A stretch of DNA of 19,627 nucleotides from positions 1 to 19,627 of the forward strand of contig JAKITE010000041.1 of NCBI GenBank assembly GCA_021648225.1. Direction: 5' to 3'. Shown here piece after piece: positions 1 through 7,020 of this stretch. A program made the translations under genes and the position numbers. The notes below the pieces were generated by a model that was given only the letters and a program-made list of their open reading frames with translations, was not told the DNA's origin and made no database searches. This DNA comes from Paracoccaceae bacterium. Its GTDB lineage: Bacteria; Pseudomonadota; Alphaproteobacteria; Rhodobacterales; Rhodobacteraceae. Position 1 is the first letter of the stretch. Each line of letters begins with the position of its first letter.

Positions 1-1
1 A

Positions 2-400
2 ACCGAACCGGCACTTTTGGTGCGTATCAAACCGGTTGCCATGCGCCGCGCCTTGCGTAACGTCATTGAAAACGCCATCCGCTATGGCAAAAGCGCAAAA
101 ATCACTGCCGGATCAAAAGGCAAACTGGTGCATATCTGTATCAAAGACCAGGGCGACGGCATTCCTGCTGCGGATCTGGAACGGGTGTTTGACCCGTTTG
201 TGCGGGTCGAAAAATCCCGCAATCTTGAAACCGGCGGCACCGGTTTGGGCCTGTCGATTGCCCGCACGGTTATTCACGCCCATGGCGGCGAAATCACCCT
301 GTCAAACTCCACGGATGGCGGGCTGGAGGTGCATATTACCCTGCCAAAAATCGACGCAAACAGTATTGAAACTCCGTTAAGCAGAAAGGCACAGATGTGA
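2..400 (+). CDS. Sensor histidine kinase, C-terminal catalytic domain (5' partial)
   Basis: This is the tail of a two-component sensor kinase; the frame is open from base 2, so the sensor, any membrane segments and the phosphoacceptor-His (HisKA) region lie outside the window. The visible 130-odd residues are an HATPase_c domain that binds ATP and phosphorylates the conserved His. The boxes appear in the expected order: N box (NVIENAIRYG), G1 box (DQGDGIP), F box (FDPFVR) and G2 box (GGTGLGLSIA), followed by the usual end of the fold (HGGEITLSNS). A short polar tail ends at TGA 398-400. The F-to-G2 spacing, with VEKSRNLETGGTGLGL, matches EnvZ/OmpR-class kinases. The signal it senses cannot be told from this part. 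The response regulator would normally lie upstream. Family assignment is firm; the role is unknown. Confidence 0.93.
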   Translation, partial: TEPALLVRIKPVAMRRALRNVIENAIRYGKSAKITAGSKGKLVHICIKDQGDGIPAADLERVFDPFVRVEKSRNLETGGTGLGLSIARTVIHAHGGEITLSNSTDGGLEVHITLPKIDANSIETPLSRKAQM

Positions 401-686
401 AACCGCTTTCAAAGGTATAAACGAACCACTCAAAAGATGGCATTTCCCATGACATCGAAGAATGGATGCATGGCAACGCGGAAGGCGAAGGCCGCAACTA
501 AACCAGCGGTCAGCCTTGGGTGCTTTAGGGAGATATCCCGCTAAAGGGAAACAAAGCTTTGCCATTGACCGTATGGTTATTAATTAAACTCGCTGCTTTT
601 TCACTGTAATATACGCTTTGGTCCGGGATATTTTTGTGGTGTCAAAAGTAAAAGCCAACCACAAAGCCCGCCCAGTGCAATGCCGT
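401..686. other. Intergenic region between convergent kinase and mobB; one imperfect hairpin
   Basis: This is 286 bases without a convincing gene. It lies between the stop of the kinase (rightward) and the stop of mobB (leftward), so a terminator for each is expected. The only clear structure is a hairpin at 523-546 (CTTTA GGGA, loop GATA, TCCC, two-base bulge, TAAAG). It has no following T-run, so it is a poor intrinsic terminator. A 31-codon ORF (449-544, ATG to TAA) rich in Lys, Ala and Arg ends inside that hairpin. It lacks a good ribosome site and I do not call it. The 560-660 stretch is AT-rich with no evident motif. Confidence 0.5.
523..546. repeat. Imperfect hairpin downstream of the histidine kinase gene
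   Basis: CTTTA plus GGGA (523-531) pairs with TCCC (536-539) and TAAAG (542-546) across a GATA loop, with a GC bulge at 540-541. It could stabilise the 3' end of the kinase transcript or act as a weak terminator. The absence of a U-tract on either side argues against a strong intrinsic terminator. Confidence 0.35.
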
Positions 687-1199
687 TCATTTAACAAGGC
701 CGGTTTGAAGCAGGATAAAATCTGCAATGGCTGGAATATCGTTAATATCCAGAATCGGAACTTGCAATCCTTCGGGTTGATACCCCGCCGCCACTGCTTT
801 GACGTAAGTATTCTCGAACGCAAGCAAAGGCCGCTTGCCCGGGGCCAGCGCTGCTTCGATTTTGGCAATATTCTGTTGTTTGTAGCCCTCGACCAGCACC
901 AGATCAACCGGTGCCAGTTTTGACAAAAGAAATTCCAGCGGCGGTTCTTGTTGTTGGCGTAATTCGTGCATCAATGCCCATCGGTTGGATGACGCCAGAA
1001 TAACCTCTTGGGCGCCGGCCTGACGGTGGCGAAAGCTGTCTTTACCGGGCTGGTCTACATCAACCGTATGATGGGCATGTTTAATGGTTGAAACGGTGAA
1101 TTCTCTTTGGCATAGCTCAACGACAAGTCTTTCCATAAGGGTTGTTTTACCACTGTTTTTCCAGCCCGTAATGCCAAAGACCCGATTTAGATTATCCAT
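687..1199 (-). CDS. mobB: Molybdopterin-guanine dinucleotide biosynthesis adaptor MobB
   Basis: MobB is a small GTP-binding P-loop protein that assists MobA in attaching GMP to molybdopterin, giving the bis-MGD cofactor of DMSO-reductase-type enzymes. The 170 residues show a Walker A loop (GWKNSGKTT, 12-20), the family motif KHAHH (40-44), the PGKDSFRHRQAGA segment (51-63), and a Walker B-like VDLVLVEGYK (98-107). Length matches the family (about 165-175). ATG at 1197-1199 is the natural start, as the Walker loop begins 11 residues later. The start codon overlaps the TAA (1192-1194) of a possible small upstream ORF, which suggests translational coupling. mobA is not visible next to it, although mobA and mobB are often adjacent. 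moaA, from the first step of the same pathway, lies about 7.5 kb away on the other strand. Confidence 0.95.
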   Translation of the reverse strand: MDNLNRVFGITGWKNSGKTTLMERLVVELCQREFTVSTIKHAHHTVDVDQPGKDSFRHRQAGAQEVILASSNRWALMHELRQQQEPPLEFLLSKLAPVDLVLVEGYKQQNIAKIEAALAPGKRPLLAFENTYVKAVAAGYQPEGLQVPILDINDIPAIADFILLQTGLVK

Positions 1200-1311
1200 T
1201 CTTGAATTCCCGCAGGCCTCTGGTTAGTGGTTTTTCCATACAGGTTTTGGCACAACCAGCTTGGCCTTGGCTATCATTGATCACAAAAATATTTTTATCC
1301 GGTAAATTCAT
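1192..1311 (-). CDS. Possible 39-residue hypothetical protein coupled to mobB
   Basis: I do not recognise this ORF. It runs from ATG 1309-1311 to TAA 1192-1194, with an AGAGGA ribosome-site match four bases before the start. Its stop lies within the first codons of mobB (the ATGGATAA arrangement), typical of coupled genes in one transcript. The product is polar, has two Cys (C20 and C24, in QAGCAKTCME) and no membrane segment. The frame stays open upstream to an ATG at 1542, but that longer version would overlap the start of the divergent helicase gene and has no good ribosome site. It may instead be chance sequence in the mobB leader. Confidence is low; conservation in relatives would decide. 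Confidence 0.3.
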   Translation of the reverse strand: MNLPDKNIFVINDSQGQAGCAKTCMEKPLTRGLREFKNG

Positions 1312-1530
1312 ACATTCCTCTCTAGAACGATCTATGCTCCACTCCGGTAACGTATCAATAACCTGATGTAAAATATTATTGCGCGCCTTGACATCACCGC
1401 GGCAATCTGGTCTTAGACCGCTGATGGCCATGCTGGCCATGCGGCCACTCAAGCCATGCTGGAGCCTGTCGCAACCGACCGCTCCTCCGCGCGCATATAG
1501 ATGCAGCGCCAAAAACAGAAAGAATTTTAC
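1200..1530. promoter_or_regulatory. Divergent intergenic region between mobB and the helicase gene
   Basis: About 330 bases separate mobB (leftward) from the DEAD-box gene (rightward), so promoters for both must lie here. The mobB-proximal half holds the small coupled ORF (1192-1311). The helicase-proximal half has a run of ATGGCC/GGCCAT elements, including a perfect 7-bp stem at 1424-1440. I could not pick out a convincing -35/-10 pair by eye. Confidence 0.45.
1424..1440. repeat. Perfect 7-bp palindromic hairpin upstream of the helicase gene
   Basis: ATGGCCA (1424-1430) and TGGCCAT (1434-1440) flank a TGC loop. Further GGCC and CCATGC elements follow to 1475. The location, about 90 bases before the helicase start in a divergent region, fits an operator or a 5' leader hairpin, but nothing else identifies it. 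Confidence 0.4.
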
Positions 1531-2763
1531 GTGACATTTCAATCACTCGGCTTAATCAAGCCGTTACTCGAAACATTGGCAAGCCAAGGTTACGAAACCC
1601 CGACCCCCATTCAGGCCAAAGCCATCCCCGCCATTCTGGAAGGCCGCGATGTTGTTGGCCTAGCCCAGACCGGCACCGGCAAAACCGCCGCCTTTACCCT
1701 GCCGCTTTTGCAAAAACTGCAAGGCCGTTCGGGCCGTGGCAAAGACCGCGTTGTCAAGGTGCTGATCTTGTCGCCAACCCGCGAACTTGCGGCGCAAATT
1801 GAGAAAAGCGTGCGCGATTACGGGCAAAAACTGTCGCTGCGTTCCACCTGTGTGGTCGGCGGCGTGCCGATCAAACGTCAGCAAACCGCGCTTCGCAACG
1901 GCATTGATATTCTGGTCGCCACCCCCGGCCGGCTGGAAGATCTGGTTAGTCAGGGATCCGTGCGCCTGAACAATATTGAAACCATCGTGCTGGACGAAGC
2001 CGACCAAATGCTGGATATCGGCTTTATGCCCGCCATCCGCCGCATTCTGAAACTGCTGCCCGCCAAACGCCAGACCTTGCTGTTTTCAGCAACCATGCCG
2101 CGCGAGATCCGCAAGCTTTCCGCTGATTATCTGGATGACCCGATCGAGGTGGCGGTAACCCCTATTGCTAAAACCGCTGATAAAGTCAGCCAGAGCGTCA
2201 TGCACCTGCCAGCTGATGGCAAGGTCAATGCCATGACCAAACTGGTGCGCACCCATCCGGGCAAACGCATTATTGTGTTTTGCCGCACCAAACGCGGCGC
2301 TGATAAAATTGCCCGCAAGCTCAATTCTGAAAATCTGGGCGCGGCGGCCATTCATGGCAACAAATCGCAGGGCCAACGCACCCGCGCGCTGGATGCCTTT
2401 AAAAAAGGCACCATGCCGGTGCTGATCGCCACCGATATTGCCGCGCGGGGCATTGATGTGCCGGGGGTTGAACTGGTGGTGAATTATGATCTGCCGCATG
2501 TGGCGGAATCCTATGTGCATCGCATTGGCCGCACCGCGCGGGCTGGTGCGTCTGGGCTGGCGGTTTCATTCTGCACCCCTGACGAAATCAAACTGTTGCG
2601 CGCTATTGAACGCCTGATCAAAATCAAAATTCCGGCACTGGCTGCGGATGGAACCCCCTTGCCCGACCATGCCGTGCCCCAACCGCCTCGCGCCGTGAAA
2701 CGCCCCGAGGGCAAGCAAAACAGCCGTCGCCGGCATCGCCCGCGCCGCCGCGCGCAAAGCTAG
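1531..2763 (+). CDS. DEAD-box ATP-dependent RNA helicase (RhlE-like)
   Basis: An RNA-unwinding ATPase for structured RNA (ribosome assembly or mRNA turnover). All core motifs are intact (numbers from the GTG start): Q motif (F3 through TPTPIQ), I AQTGTGKT (45-52), Ia PTRELAAQ (82-89), Ib TPGRLEDL (131-138), II DEAD (155-158), III SAT (186-188), V ATDIAARGID (300-309) and VI HRIGRTAR (330-337). A short, very basic tail (NSRRRHRPRRRAQS) follows, probably for RNA contact; there is no DbpA- or CsdA-type RNA-binding domain, so RhlE-like fits best. I chose GTG 1531 because the Q motif normally starts within a few residues of the N-terminus and AGAAAGAA lies upstream. An in-frame ATG at 1501 would add 10 residues but lacks a ribosome site. 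glmU starts 9 bases after the stop, so the two are probably cotranscribed. Confidence 0.95.
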   Translation: MTFQSLGLIKPLLETLASQGYETPTPIQAKAIPAILEGRDVVGLAQTGTGKTAAFTLPLLQKLQGRSGRGKDRVVKVLILSPTRELAAQIEKSVRDYGQKLSLRSTCVVGGVPIKRQQTALRNGIDILVATPGRLEDLVSQGSVRLNNIETIVLDEADQMLDIGFMPAIRRILKLLPAKRQTLLFSATMPREIRKLSADYLDDPIEVAVTPIAKTADKVSQSVMHLPADGKVNAMTKLVRTHPGKRIIVFCRTKRGADKIARKLNSENLGAAAIHGNKSQGQRTRALDAFKKGTMPVLIATDIAARGIDVPGVELVVNYDLPHVAESYVHRIGRTARAGASGLAVSFCTPDEIKLLRAIERLIKIKIPALAADGTPLPDHAVPQPPRAVKRPEGKQNSRRRHRPRRRAQS

Positions 2764-2772
2764 GGGGCGGTT

Positions 2773-4116
2773 ATGACCACCGCAATTATCATTCTGGCCG
2801 CGGGGCAAGGCAGCCGCATGGTTTCCGATCTGCCAAAAGTAATGCACAAAGTCGCGGGGGTTTCCTTGCTGGGCCATGCGATGCGTTGCGCCGCGCAGAT
2901 TGAGGCTGAAAAAACTGTGGTTGTGGTGGGCCATCAGGGCGAACAGGTTTCTGAGTTGGCTTTGACGATTGACCCGGATGTTGAAATCGCAAAGCAGAAA
3001 ACCCAAAATGGCACCGGCGATGCCGTGCGCCAAGCCTCTGAAAAATTGCAGGATTTTGACGGTGACGTGATTGTGCTTTATGGTGATACGCCGTTTGTGC
3101 AACCTGAAACCCTGCAAGCCATGCAGGACAGCCGCCGCAATGGCCATGATGTTGTGGTGCTGGGATTTGAGGCCGAAACCCCCGGTGGCTATGGCCGTTT
3201 GATAATGCAAAACAATATTTTAACAGAAATTGTCGAAGCAGCCGATTGCACCGATGCTCAACGCAAAATCGGTTTTTGCAATTCCGGCGTGGTTTGCGCC
3301 TCTGCCAAAACCCTGTTTTCATTGCTGGACGAAGTAGCCGATAAAAACTCCAGTGGAGAGGTTTACCTGACCGATATTGTCAGCATTGCCAATGCGCGCG
3401 GGCTGAATTGCGCGGCGATTTCATGTGACGAATCTGAAACACTGGGCGTGAATACCCGCCATGATCTGGCCAAGGCCGAAGCCATTTTTCAAAGCAACGC
3501 TCGCTTGGCGGCGCTGGAAAACGGCGTAACTATGATGGCGCCGGAAACGGTATATTTTGCGCTCGATACAGTATTGGGGCGTGACATTACCATAGAACCG
3601 AACGTGTTTTTCGGCCCTGATGTAACGGTTGAAAACCAAGTCACGATCAAGGCCAACAGCCATCTGGAGGGCTGCCATATTTCGGAAGGCGCAATAATCG
3701 GCCCGTTTGCGCGGCTACGCCCCGGTGCTGAAATTGGTGGGAATGCACGGATTGGAAATTTTGTTGAAATCAAAGCCTCGCAGGTGGATCAAGGTGCCAA
3801 AATCGGCCATCTGGCTTATGTGGGTGATGCGCATATCGGCGCTGGGGCCAACATCGGTGCGGGGGTGATTTTTTGCAATTATGACGGGGTTTTCAAACAT
3901 ACATCCGTGATTGGCAAGGATGCGTTTATTGGCTCCAACACCGCGATTGTCTCGCCGGTAAATATCGGTGACGAAGCCTTGATTGGTTCGGGTTCGGTTA
4001 TTACCAAAGACGTGCCGGCCGATGCGCTGGCAATTGCGCGGGCGCGCCAGGAAACCAAATCCGGCATGGGCAAGCGCCTGATGGACCGGCTGCGTAGCCT
4101 GAAGGCCAAAAAATGA
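2773..4116 (+). CDS. glmU: Bifunctional GlmU: GlcN-1-P acetyltransferase / GlcNAc-1-P uridyltransferase
   Basis: GlmU makes UDP-N-acetylglucosamine in the cytosol for peptidoglycan and lipid A: it acetylates glucosamine-1-phosphate, then joins the product to UMP from UTP. The N-terminal pyrophosphorylase half (about 1-228) has the nucleotide loop LAAGQGSRM (8-16) with K22 of the LPK segment, QNGTGDA (78-84) and YGDTPF (103-108). The C-terminal half is a left-handed beta helix of hexapeptide repeats with RPGAEIG (316-322), the acetyltransferase His in GHLAYVGDA (H346, matching E. coli H363 by motif) and CNYDG (368-372). At 447 residues it is near full length (E. coli 456). ATG 2773 has a G-rich ribosome site (GGGGGCGG) shortly before it. 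Its stop overlaps the start of the next gene by 4 bp. Confidence 0.98.
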   Translation: MTTAIIILAAGQGSRMVSDLPKVMHKVAGVSLLGHAMRCAAQIEAEKTVVVVGHQGEQVSELALTIDPDVEIAKQKTQNGTGDAVRQASEKLQDFDGDVIVLYGDTPFVQPETLQAMQDSRRNGHDVVVLGFEAETPGGYGRLIMQNNILTEIVEAADCTDAQRKIGFCNSGVVCASAKTLFSLLDEVADKNSSGEVYLTDIVSIANARGLNCAAISCDESETLGVNTRHDLAKAEAIFQSNARLAALENGVTMMAPETVYFALDTVLGRDITIEPNVFFGPDVTVENQVTIKANSHLEGCHISEGAIIGPFARLRPGAEIGGNARIGNFVEIKASQVDQGAKIGHLAYVGDAHIGAGANIGAGVIFCNYDGVFKHTSVIGKDAFIGSNTAIVSPVNIGDEALIGSGSVITKDVPADALAIARARQETKSGMGKRLMDRLRSLKAKK

Positions 4117-4784
4117 CCGCGCTGGAACAATTACAAGCGCTGGCTGATGCTGAAAAATCCGTTGAAATGGCGGCATATCACAAAGCTAGCCGCGAATATC
4201 TGGGGGTTTCCAACCCGCAGATTGATGCGCTGGTCAAAGAATGGCGCGCCGCAATGGATGTGGCCCAGCGGGTGGCATTGGCCGATCAACTTTGGCAATC
4301 CAACCTGCACGAGGCCCGCATTGCCGCTACAAAACTGCTGATTCAGGCCCGCATAAAACCCGATGATCAACCCGCATGGGATTTGATCAAATCATGGGTG
4401 CCGGATTTTGATGCATGGGCAATTGCCGATCATGCATCCTCAGCCGGTTCGCGCCGTTTGGTGGCGGATTCCACGCGACTGGATGACGTGGCCCAATGGG
4501 CAAAATCCGATCACATGTGGTCACGCCGCGCTGCATTGGTAATGACCTTGCCTTGGGCAAAACTGAATTACCCGTCGGAAAAACAAAATCTTGAGCGCGA
4601 ACGTATTTTAGGATGGGCAGCTGACTATGCTGTTGATTCCGAATGGTTTATTCAAAAATCCATCGGCTGGTGGATCAGGGATCTGTCCAAACACGACCCG
4701 GACCGCGCGCGGCAATTTTTGGAAAACCACAGTGAAACCATGGCAGCTTTTGCCGCAAAAATTGCCGGTAAATATCTGAGCTAG
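4113..4784 (+). CDS. AlkD-type DNA alkylation repair glycosylase (HEAT-like)
   Basis: The product (223 residues) belongs to the DNA alkylation repair family (PF08713): all-helical HEAT-like proteins that remove bulky or cationic alkylated purines from DNA without base flipping. Family signatures visible are DFDAWAIADHAS (98-109, holding the catalytic-type Asp, D106), SDHMWSRRAALV (132-143, paired Arg) and QKSIGWWIRDLSKHDP (181-196). By analogy with Bacillus AlkD, D106, R138/R139 and W187 would line the lesion pocket; that alignment is by eye. Length fits (about 220-240). The ATG overlaps the glmU stop in an ATGA arrangement, so translation is probably coupled, although no functional link to cell-wall synthesis is known to me. 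It ends facing the next, leftward gene. Confidence 0.9.
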   Translation: MTALEQLQALADAEKSVEMAAYHKASREYLGVSNPQIDALVKEWRAAMDVAQRVALADQLWQSNLHEARIAATKLLIQARIKPDDQPAWDLIKSWVPDFDAWAIADHASSAGSRRLVADSTRLDDVAQWAKSDHMWSRRAALVMTLPWAKLNYPSEKQNLERERILGWAADYAVDSEWFIQKSIGWWIRDLSKHDPDRARQFLENHSETMAAFAAKIAGKYLS

Positions 4785-4800
4785 CGTTTTCAGCTCATAT

Positions 4801-4886
4801 TGAATCGCAATTCACTGCCTTTCGCTTTGCTCAAACGCAAATTGCGACAGATTTTATTCAACAGGAACAGGAAACGCTTTAGCGTT
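4801..4886. terminator. Inverted repeats between two convergent genes (possible two-way terminator)
   Basis: The 94-base gap after the alkD-like gene holds an 8-bp perfect inverted repeat, TCGCAATT (4805-4812) and AATTGCGA (4840-4847), with a 27-base loop. A smaller nested hairpin (TGAAT-CGCA-ATTCA, 4801-4814) shares its left arm. A 5-bp hairpin AACGC-TTTA-GCGTT (4873-4886) overlaps the stop codon of the leftward gene. Position between convergent genes suggests termination, but loops are long or stems short and there is no clean T-run. Confidence 0.35.
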
Positions 4887-5502
4887 CGTAAAATCGCGGC
4901 AATTTCAGGCCGCTATCGGGGTCTTGATACAGCAATAATTCAGCCGTAGTGTCAAAAGCCAACAGCCGGTCATTGGTGGTCCAACGATTTATCGTGCGGG
5001 TCAATTCAAACCCGAACCCCATTTCAAACCGGTAAATCGCGGTTAATGTGCCACCAGCCAGCCCTTGGGTAAAGGCATCATCTTGTGAAAGCACCCGTGC
5101 GGTGCGCGGGATATGAAAGGCCACGGTGCCATCAATTTGCATGGATGTGCCGCCTAAAAATGCCTCCGCACAGGCTGAAAGACAGGCGGCCCCGCTGGGC
5201 ACCACGGTTTTTAAGCCACGCGCGCGGATGATGCGGCCGATTTCTATGCCCTCGGCCAGATAACCGCCGGAAACAGCCAAAATAACCGTATCAATTTCCT
5301 CGGTCAGTTGACGTTCAAATGCCTTGGCGGCGCCAATTTCAAAATTATTCGACAGCAAAATCGGTTCAGCTTTGGCAGGCAGGCCCGCCAAAAACCCCAG
5401 CAAAGCCGCAAAAACCAGCACATGCACCAGCAAAAACCGCCAATACGCGCCGGAAAGGCGATTTTTCAAAAGACCTGATTTGTGATTTTTTCTTAAAAAC
5501 AT
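4879..5502 (-). CDS. Membrane-anchored/secreted ClpP-crotonase-fold protein (COG3904-like)
   Basis: A 207-residue protein with a basic N-terminus, one hydrophobic segment (about 22-44) and a possible signal-peptidase site after AKA (43-45), so it is exported or membrane-anchored. The rest resembles alphaproteobacterial periplasmic ClpP-like proteins. SGGYLAEGIEIGRIIRARG (78-96) matches the SPGG strand-helix of ClpP. CLSAC (107-111) before AEAFLGG places a Ser (S109) where the nucleophile sits, and VAFHIPR (127-133) gives a candidate catalytic His (H130). Function in this family is not well established: it could be a serine peptidase or a non-catalytic relative. It is divergent from the mutase gene. 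ATG 5500-5502 has no strong ribosome site, so the start could lie slightly further in; the only later Met is at residue 121. Confidence 0.72.
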   Translation of the reverse strand: MFLRKNHKSGLLKNRLSGAYWRFLLVHVLVFAALLGFLAGLPAKAEPILLSNNFEIGAAKAFERQLTEEIDTVILAVSGGYLAEGIEIGRIIRARGLKTVVPSGAACLSACAEAFLGGTSMQIDGTVAFHIPRTARVLSQDDAFTQGLAGGTLTAIYRFEMGFGFELTRTINRWTTNDRLLAFDTTAELLLYQDPDSGLKLPRFYER

Positions 5503-5647
5503 GTTGCGGTTTTATCGCCAATATATGAAAAACCGGTATCGCCTGCGCACGCAACCGGTTAATTATTTATCTTTCTTCTGCCGATATTTAATAAATTTTA
5601 ATTGTATTGGCGATTACCTGTTAAGGAATGGGCAAAAGGATTTTGAT
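5503..5647. promoter_or_regulatory. AT-rich divergent promoter region with a 10-bp inverted repeat
   Basis: These 145 bases separate the leftward ClpP-like gene from the rightward mutase gene and must hold both promoters. The stretch 5560-5605 is very AT-rich. ATCGCCAATA (5514-5523) recurs as its exact reverse complement TATTGGCGAT (5605-5614). Between them lie AACCGGT and AACCGGTT copies (about 5530-5562). Such arms near each promoter could be operator half-sites for one regulator, which is inference. The mutase ribosome site AAGGA ends at 5640. Confidence 0.45.
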
Positions 5648-7018
5648 TTGCGGGTTTTGAGTTGCTTTAAGGCATATGATATTCGAGGCCAGCTTGGCCC
5701 CGAGCTAAATACAGATATTGCCTATGATATTGGCGCGGCATTTGCCACATTTGCCAAGCTAAAAACCGCCGTGATCGGTGCAGATTGCCGCGCTACCAGC
5801 GATGAATTGAAGGCCGCGCTTATTAACGGCATGCTGGATATGGGGGTTGATGTTACCGATATTGGCCAATGCGGCACCGAAGAAATCTACCACGCCGTTG
5901 ATTTTTTGAAAATGGATTGCGGGGTGGAAATTACCGCCTCGCATAACCCGATCAATTATAACGGTATGAAACTGGTTGGCAAAGGCGCCCGCCCTTTGGA
6001 CCCTGATACCGAATTTGCCCGGATCCGCAAGCTGGCCGAAGCCGCGGATTTTGATTTTCCGGCAGAAAAAGGCACGCTGGTGCGGCGTGATCTGCGGGCA
6101 GATTATGTGAAAAAAGTGCTTTCATTTATCACCCCTGCCAAAATGGCACCGCTGAAAATCCTTGTGAATGCCGGCAATGGCACTGCTGGCCCTGCCTTTG
6201 ATAAAATCGCACAGCAGCTTTTGGCGGCGGGTGCGCCGATTGAATTTATCCGCATGGATCACAGCCCCGATGCCAGCTTTCCCAATGGCATTCCCAACCC
6301 GTTGCTAATCAAAAACCAGCCGCGCACCGCCAATGCTGTGCGTCAGCACAGTGCCGATTTTGGCGTCGCATGGGACGGAGATTTTGACCGCTGTTTCTTT
6401 TTCGATCATAGCGGCGGATTCATCGACGGCTATTATATTGTCGGCTTGCTGGCGCAACAGGCGCTGGCATCCAATCCCGGCGCGGCAATCATCCATGATC
6501 CGCGCATGATCTGGAATACAAAAGACATTGTTGAAACCCTTGGCGGCACGGCCATTCAGGCCAAAACCGGCCATGCATTTCTAAAAGCCGCAATGCGCGA
6601 AAACAACGCGATTTATGGCGGAGAGATGAGCGCGCATCACTATTTCAAAGATTTCATGTATTGCGATAGCGGCATGATCCCGTGGTTGCTGATTGCCGAA
6701 CTGGTTTCGACCAGCGGGCAATCCTTGGCTGATCTGGTTAAAGACAGGGTTGAAAAATTCCCGTCCTCGGGCGAGTTCAATTTTACCATTCAAGACCCGA
6801 AATCAGCCATTCAGGTGGTTGAAAATACGCTGCAATCGAAGGGTGTTACCATCAGCTATGCCGATGGATTAAGCATGGATTTCGGTATTTGGCGGCTGAA
6901 TTTACGATCCTCCAGCACCGAACCGCTGGTGCGGTTGAATATTGAAAGCAGGGGTGACAAAGCGCTGGTTCTGGAAAAACTGGCGCTGGTGCGCGGGATG
7001 TTGGAAAGCCACAGCTAA
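5648..7018 (+). CDS. Phosphomannomutase/phosphoglucomutase
   Basis: An alpha-D-phosphohexomutase that moves phosphate between C6 and C1 of mannose or glucose, supplying Man-1-P/Glc-1-P for nucleotide sugars and envelope polysaccharides. All four active-site loops are present (456 residues, usual length): phosphoserine loop TASHNP (96-101, S98), metal loop DGDFDR (243-248), sugar-specificity loop GEMSAHH (325-331) and phosphate loop RSSSTEP (420-426). The GEMSAHH loop is the type seen in dual-specificity PMM/PGM rather than GlmM. I chose TTG 5648 because AAGGA lies seven bases before it and the protein then starts just before FKAYDIRG, as family members do. The frame is open back to an ATG at 5501, but that would translate through an AT-rich promoter and overlap the divergent gene. 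Its stop is 2 bases from that of the convergent acyl-CoA synthetase gene. Confidence 0.93.
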   Translation: MRVLSCFKAYDIRGQLGPELNTDIAYDIGAAFATFAKLKTAVIGADCRATSDELKAALINGMLDMGVDVTDIGQCGTEEIYHAVDFLKMDCGVEITASHNPINYNGMKLVGKGARPLDPDTEFARIRKLAEAADFDFPAEKGTLVRRDLRADYVKKVLSFITPAKMAPLKILVNAGNGTAGPAFDKIAQQLLAAGAPIEFIRMDHSPDASFPNGIPNPLLIKNQPRTANAVRQHSADFGVAWDGDFDRCFFFDHSGGFIDGYYIVGLLAQQALASNPGAAIIHDPRMIWNTKDIVETLGGTAIQAKTGHAFLKAAMRENNAIYGGEMSAHHYFKDFMYCDSGMIPWLLIAELVSTSGQSLADLVKDRVEKFPSSGEFNFTIQDPKSAIQVVENTLQSKGVTISYADGLSMDFGIWRLNLRSSSTEPLVRLNIESRGDKALVLEKLALVRGMLESHS

Positions 7019-7020
7019 AT

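Noticed and set aside
449..544. 31-codon Lys/Ala/Arg-rich ORF after the histidine kinase
   Set aside because: No well-placed ribosome site and no known family; ends within a hairpin.
584..907. 107-codon minus-strand frame overlapping mobB
   Set aside because: Lies mostly inside mobB in another frame on the same strand; no family features.
2566..3210. 214-codon open frame on the minus strand
   Set aside because: Spans the reverse of the helicase 3' end and the glmU 5' end, both well supported.
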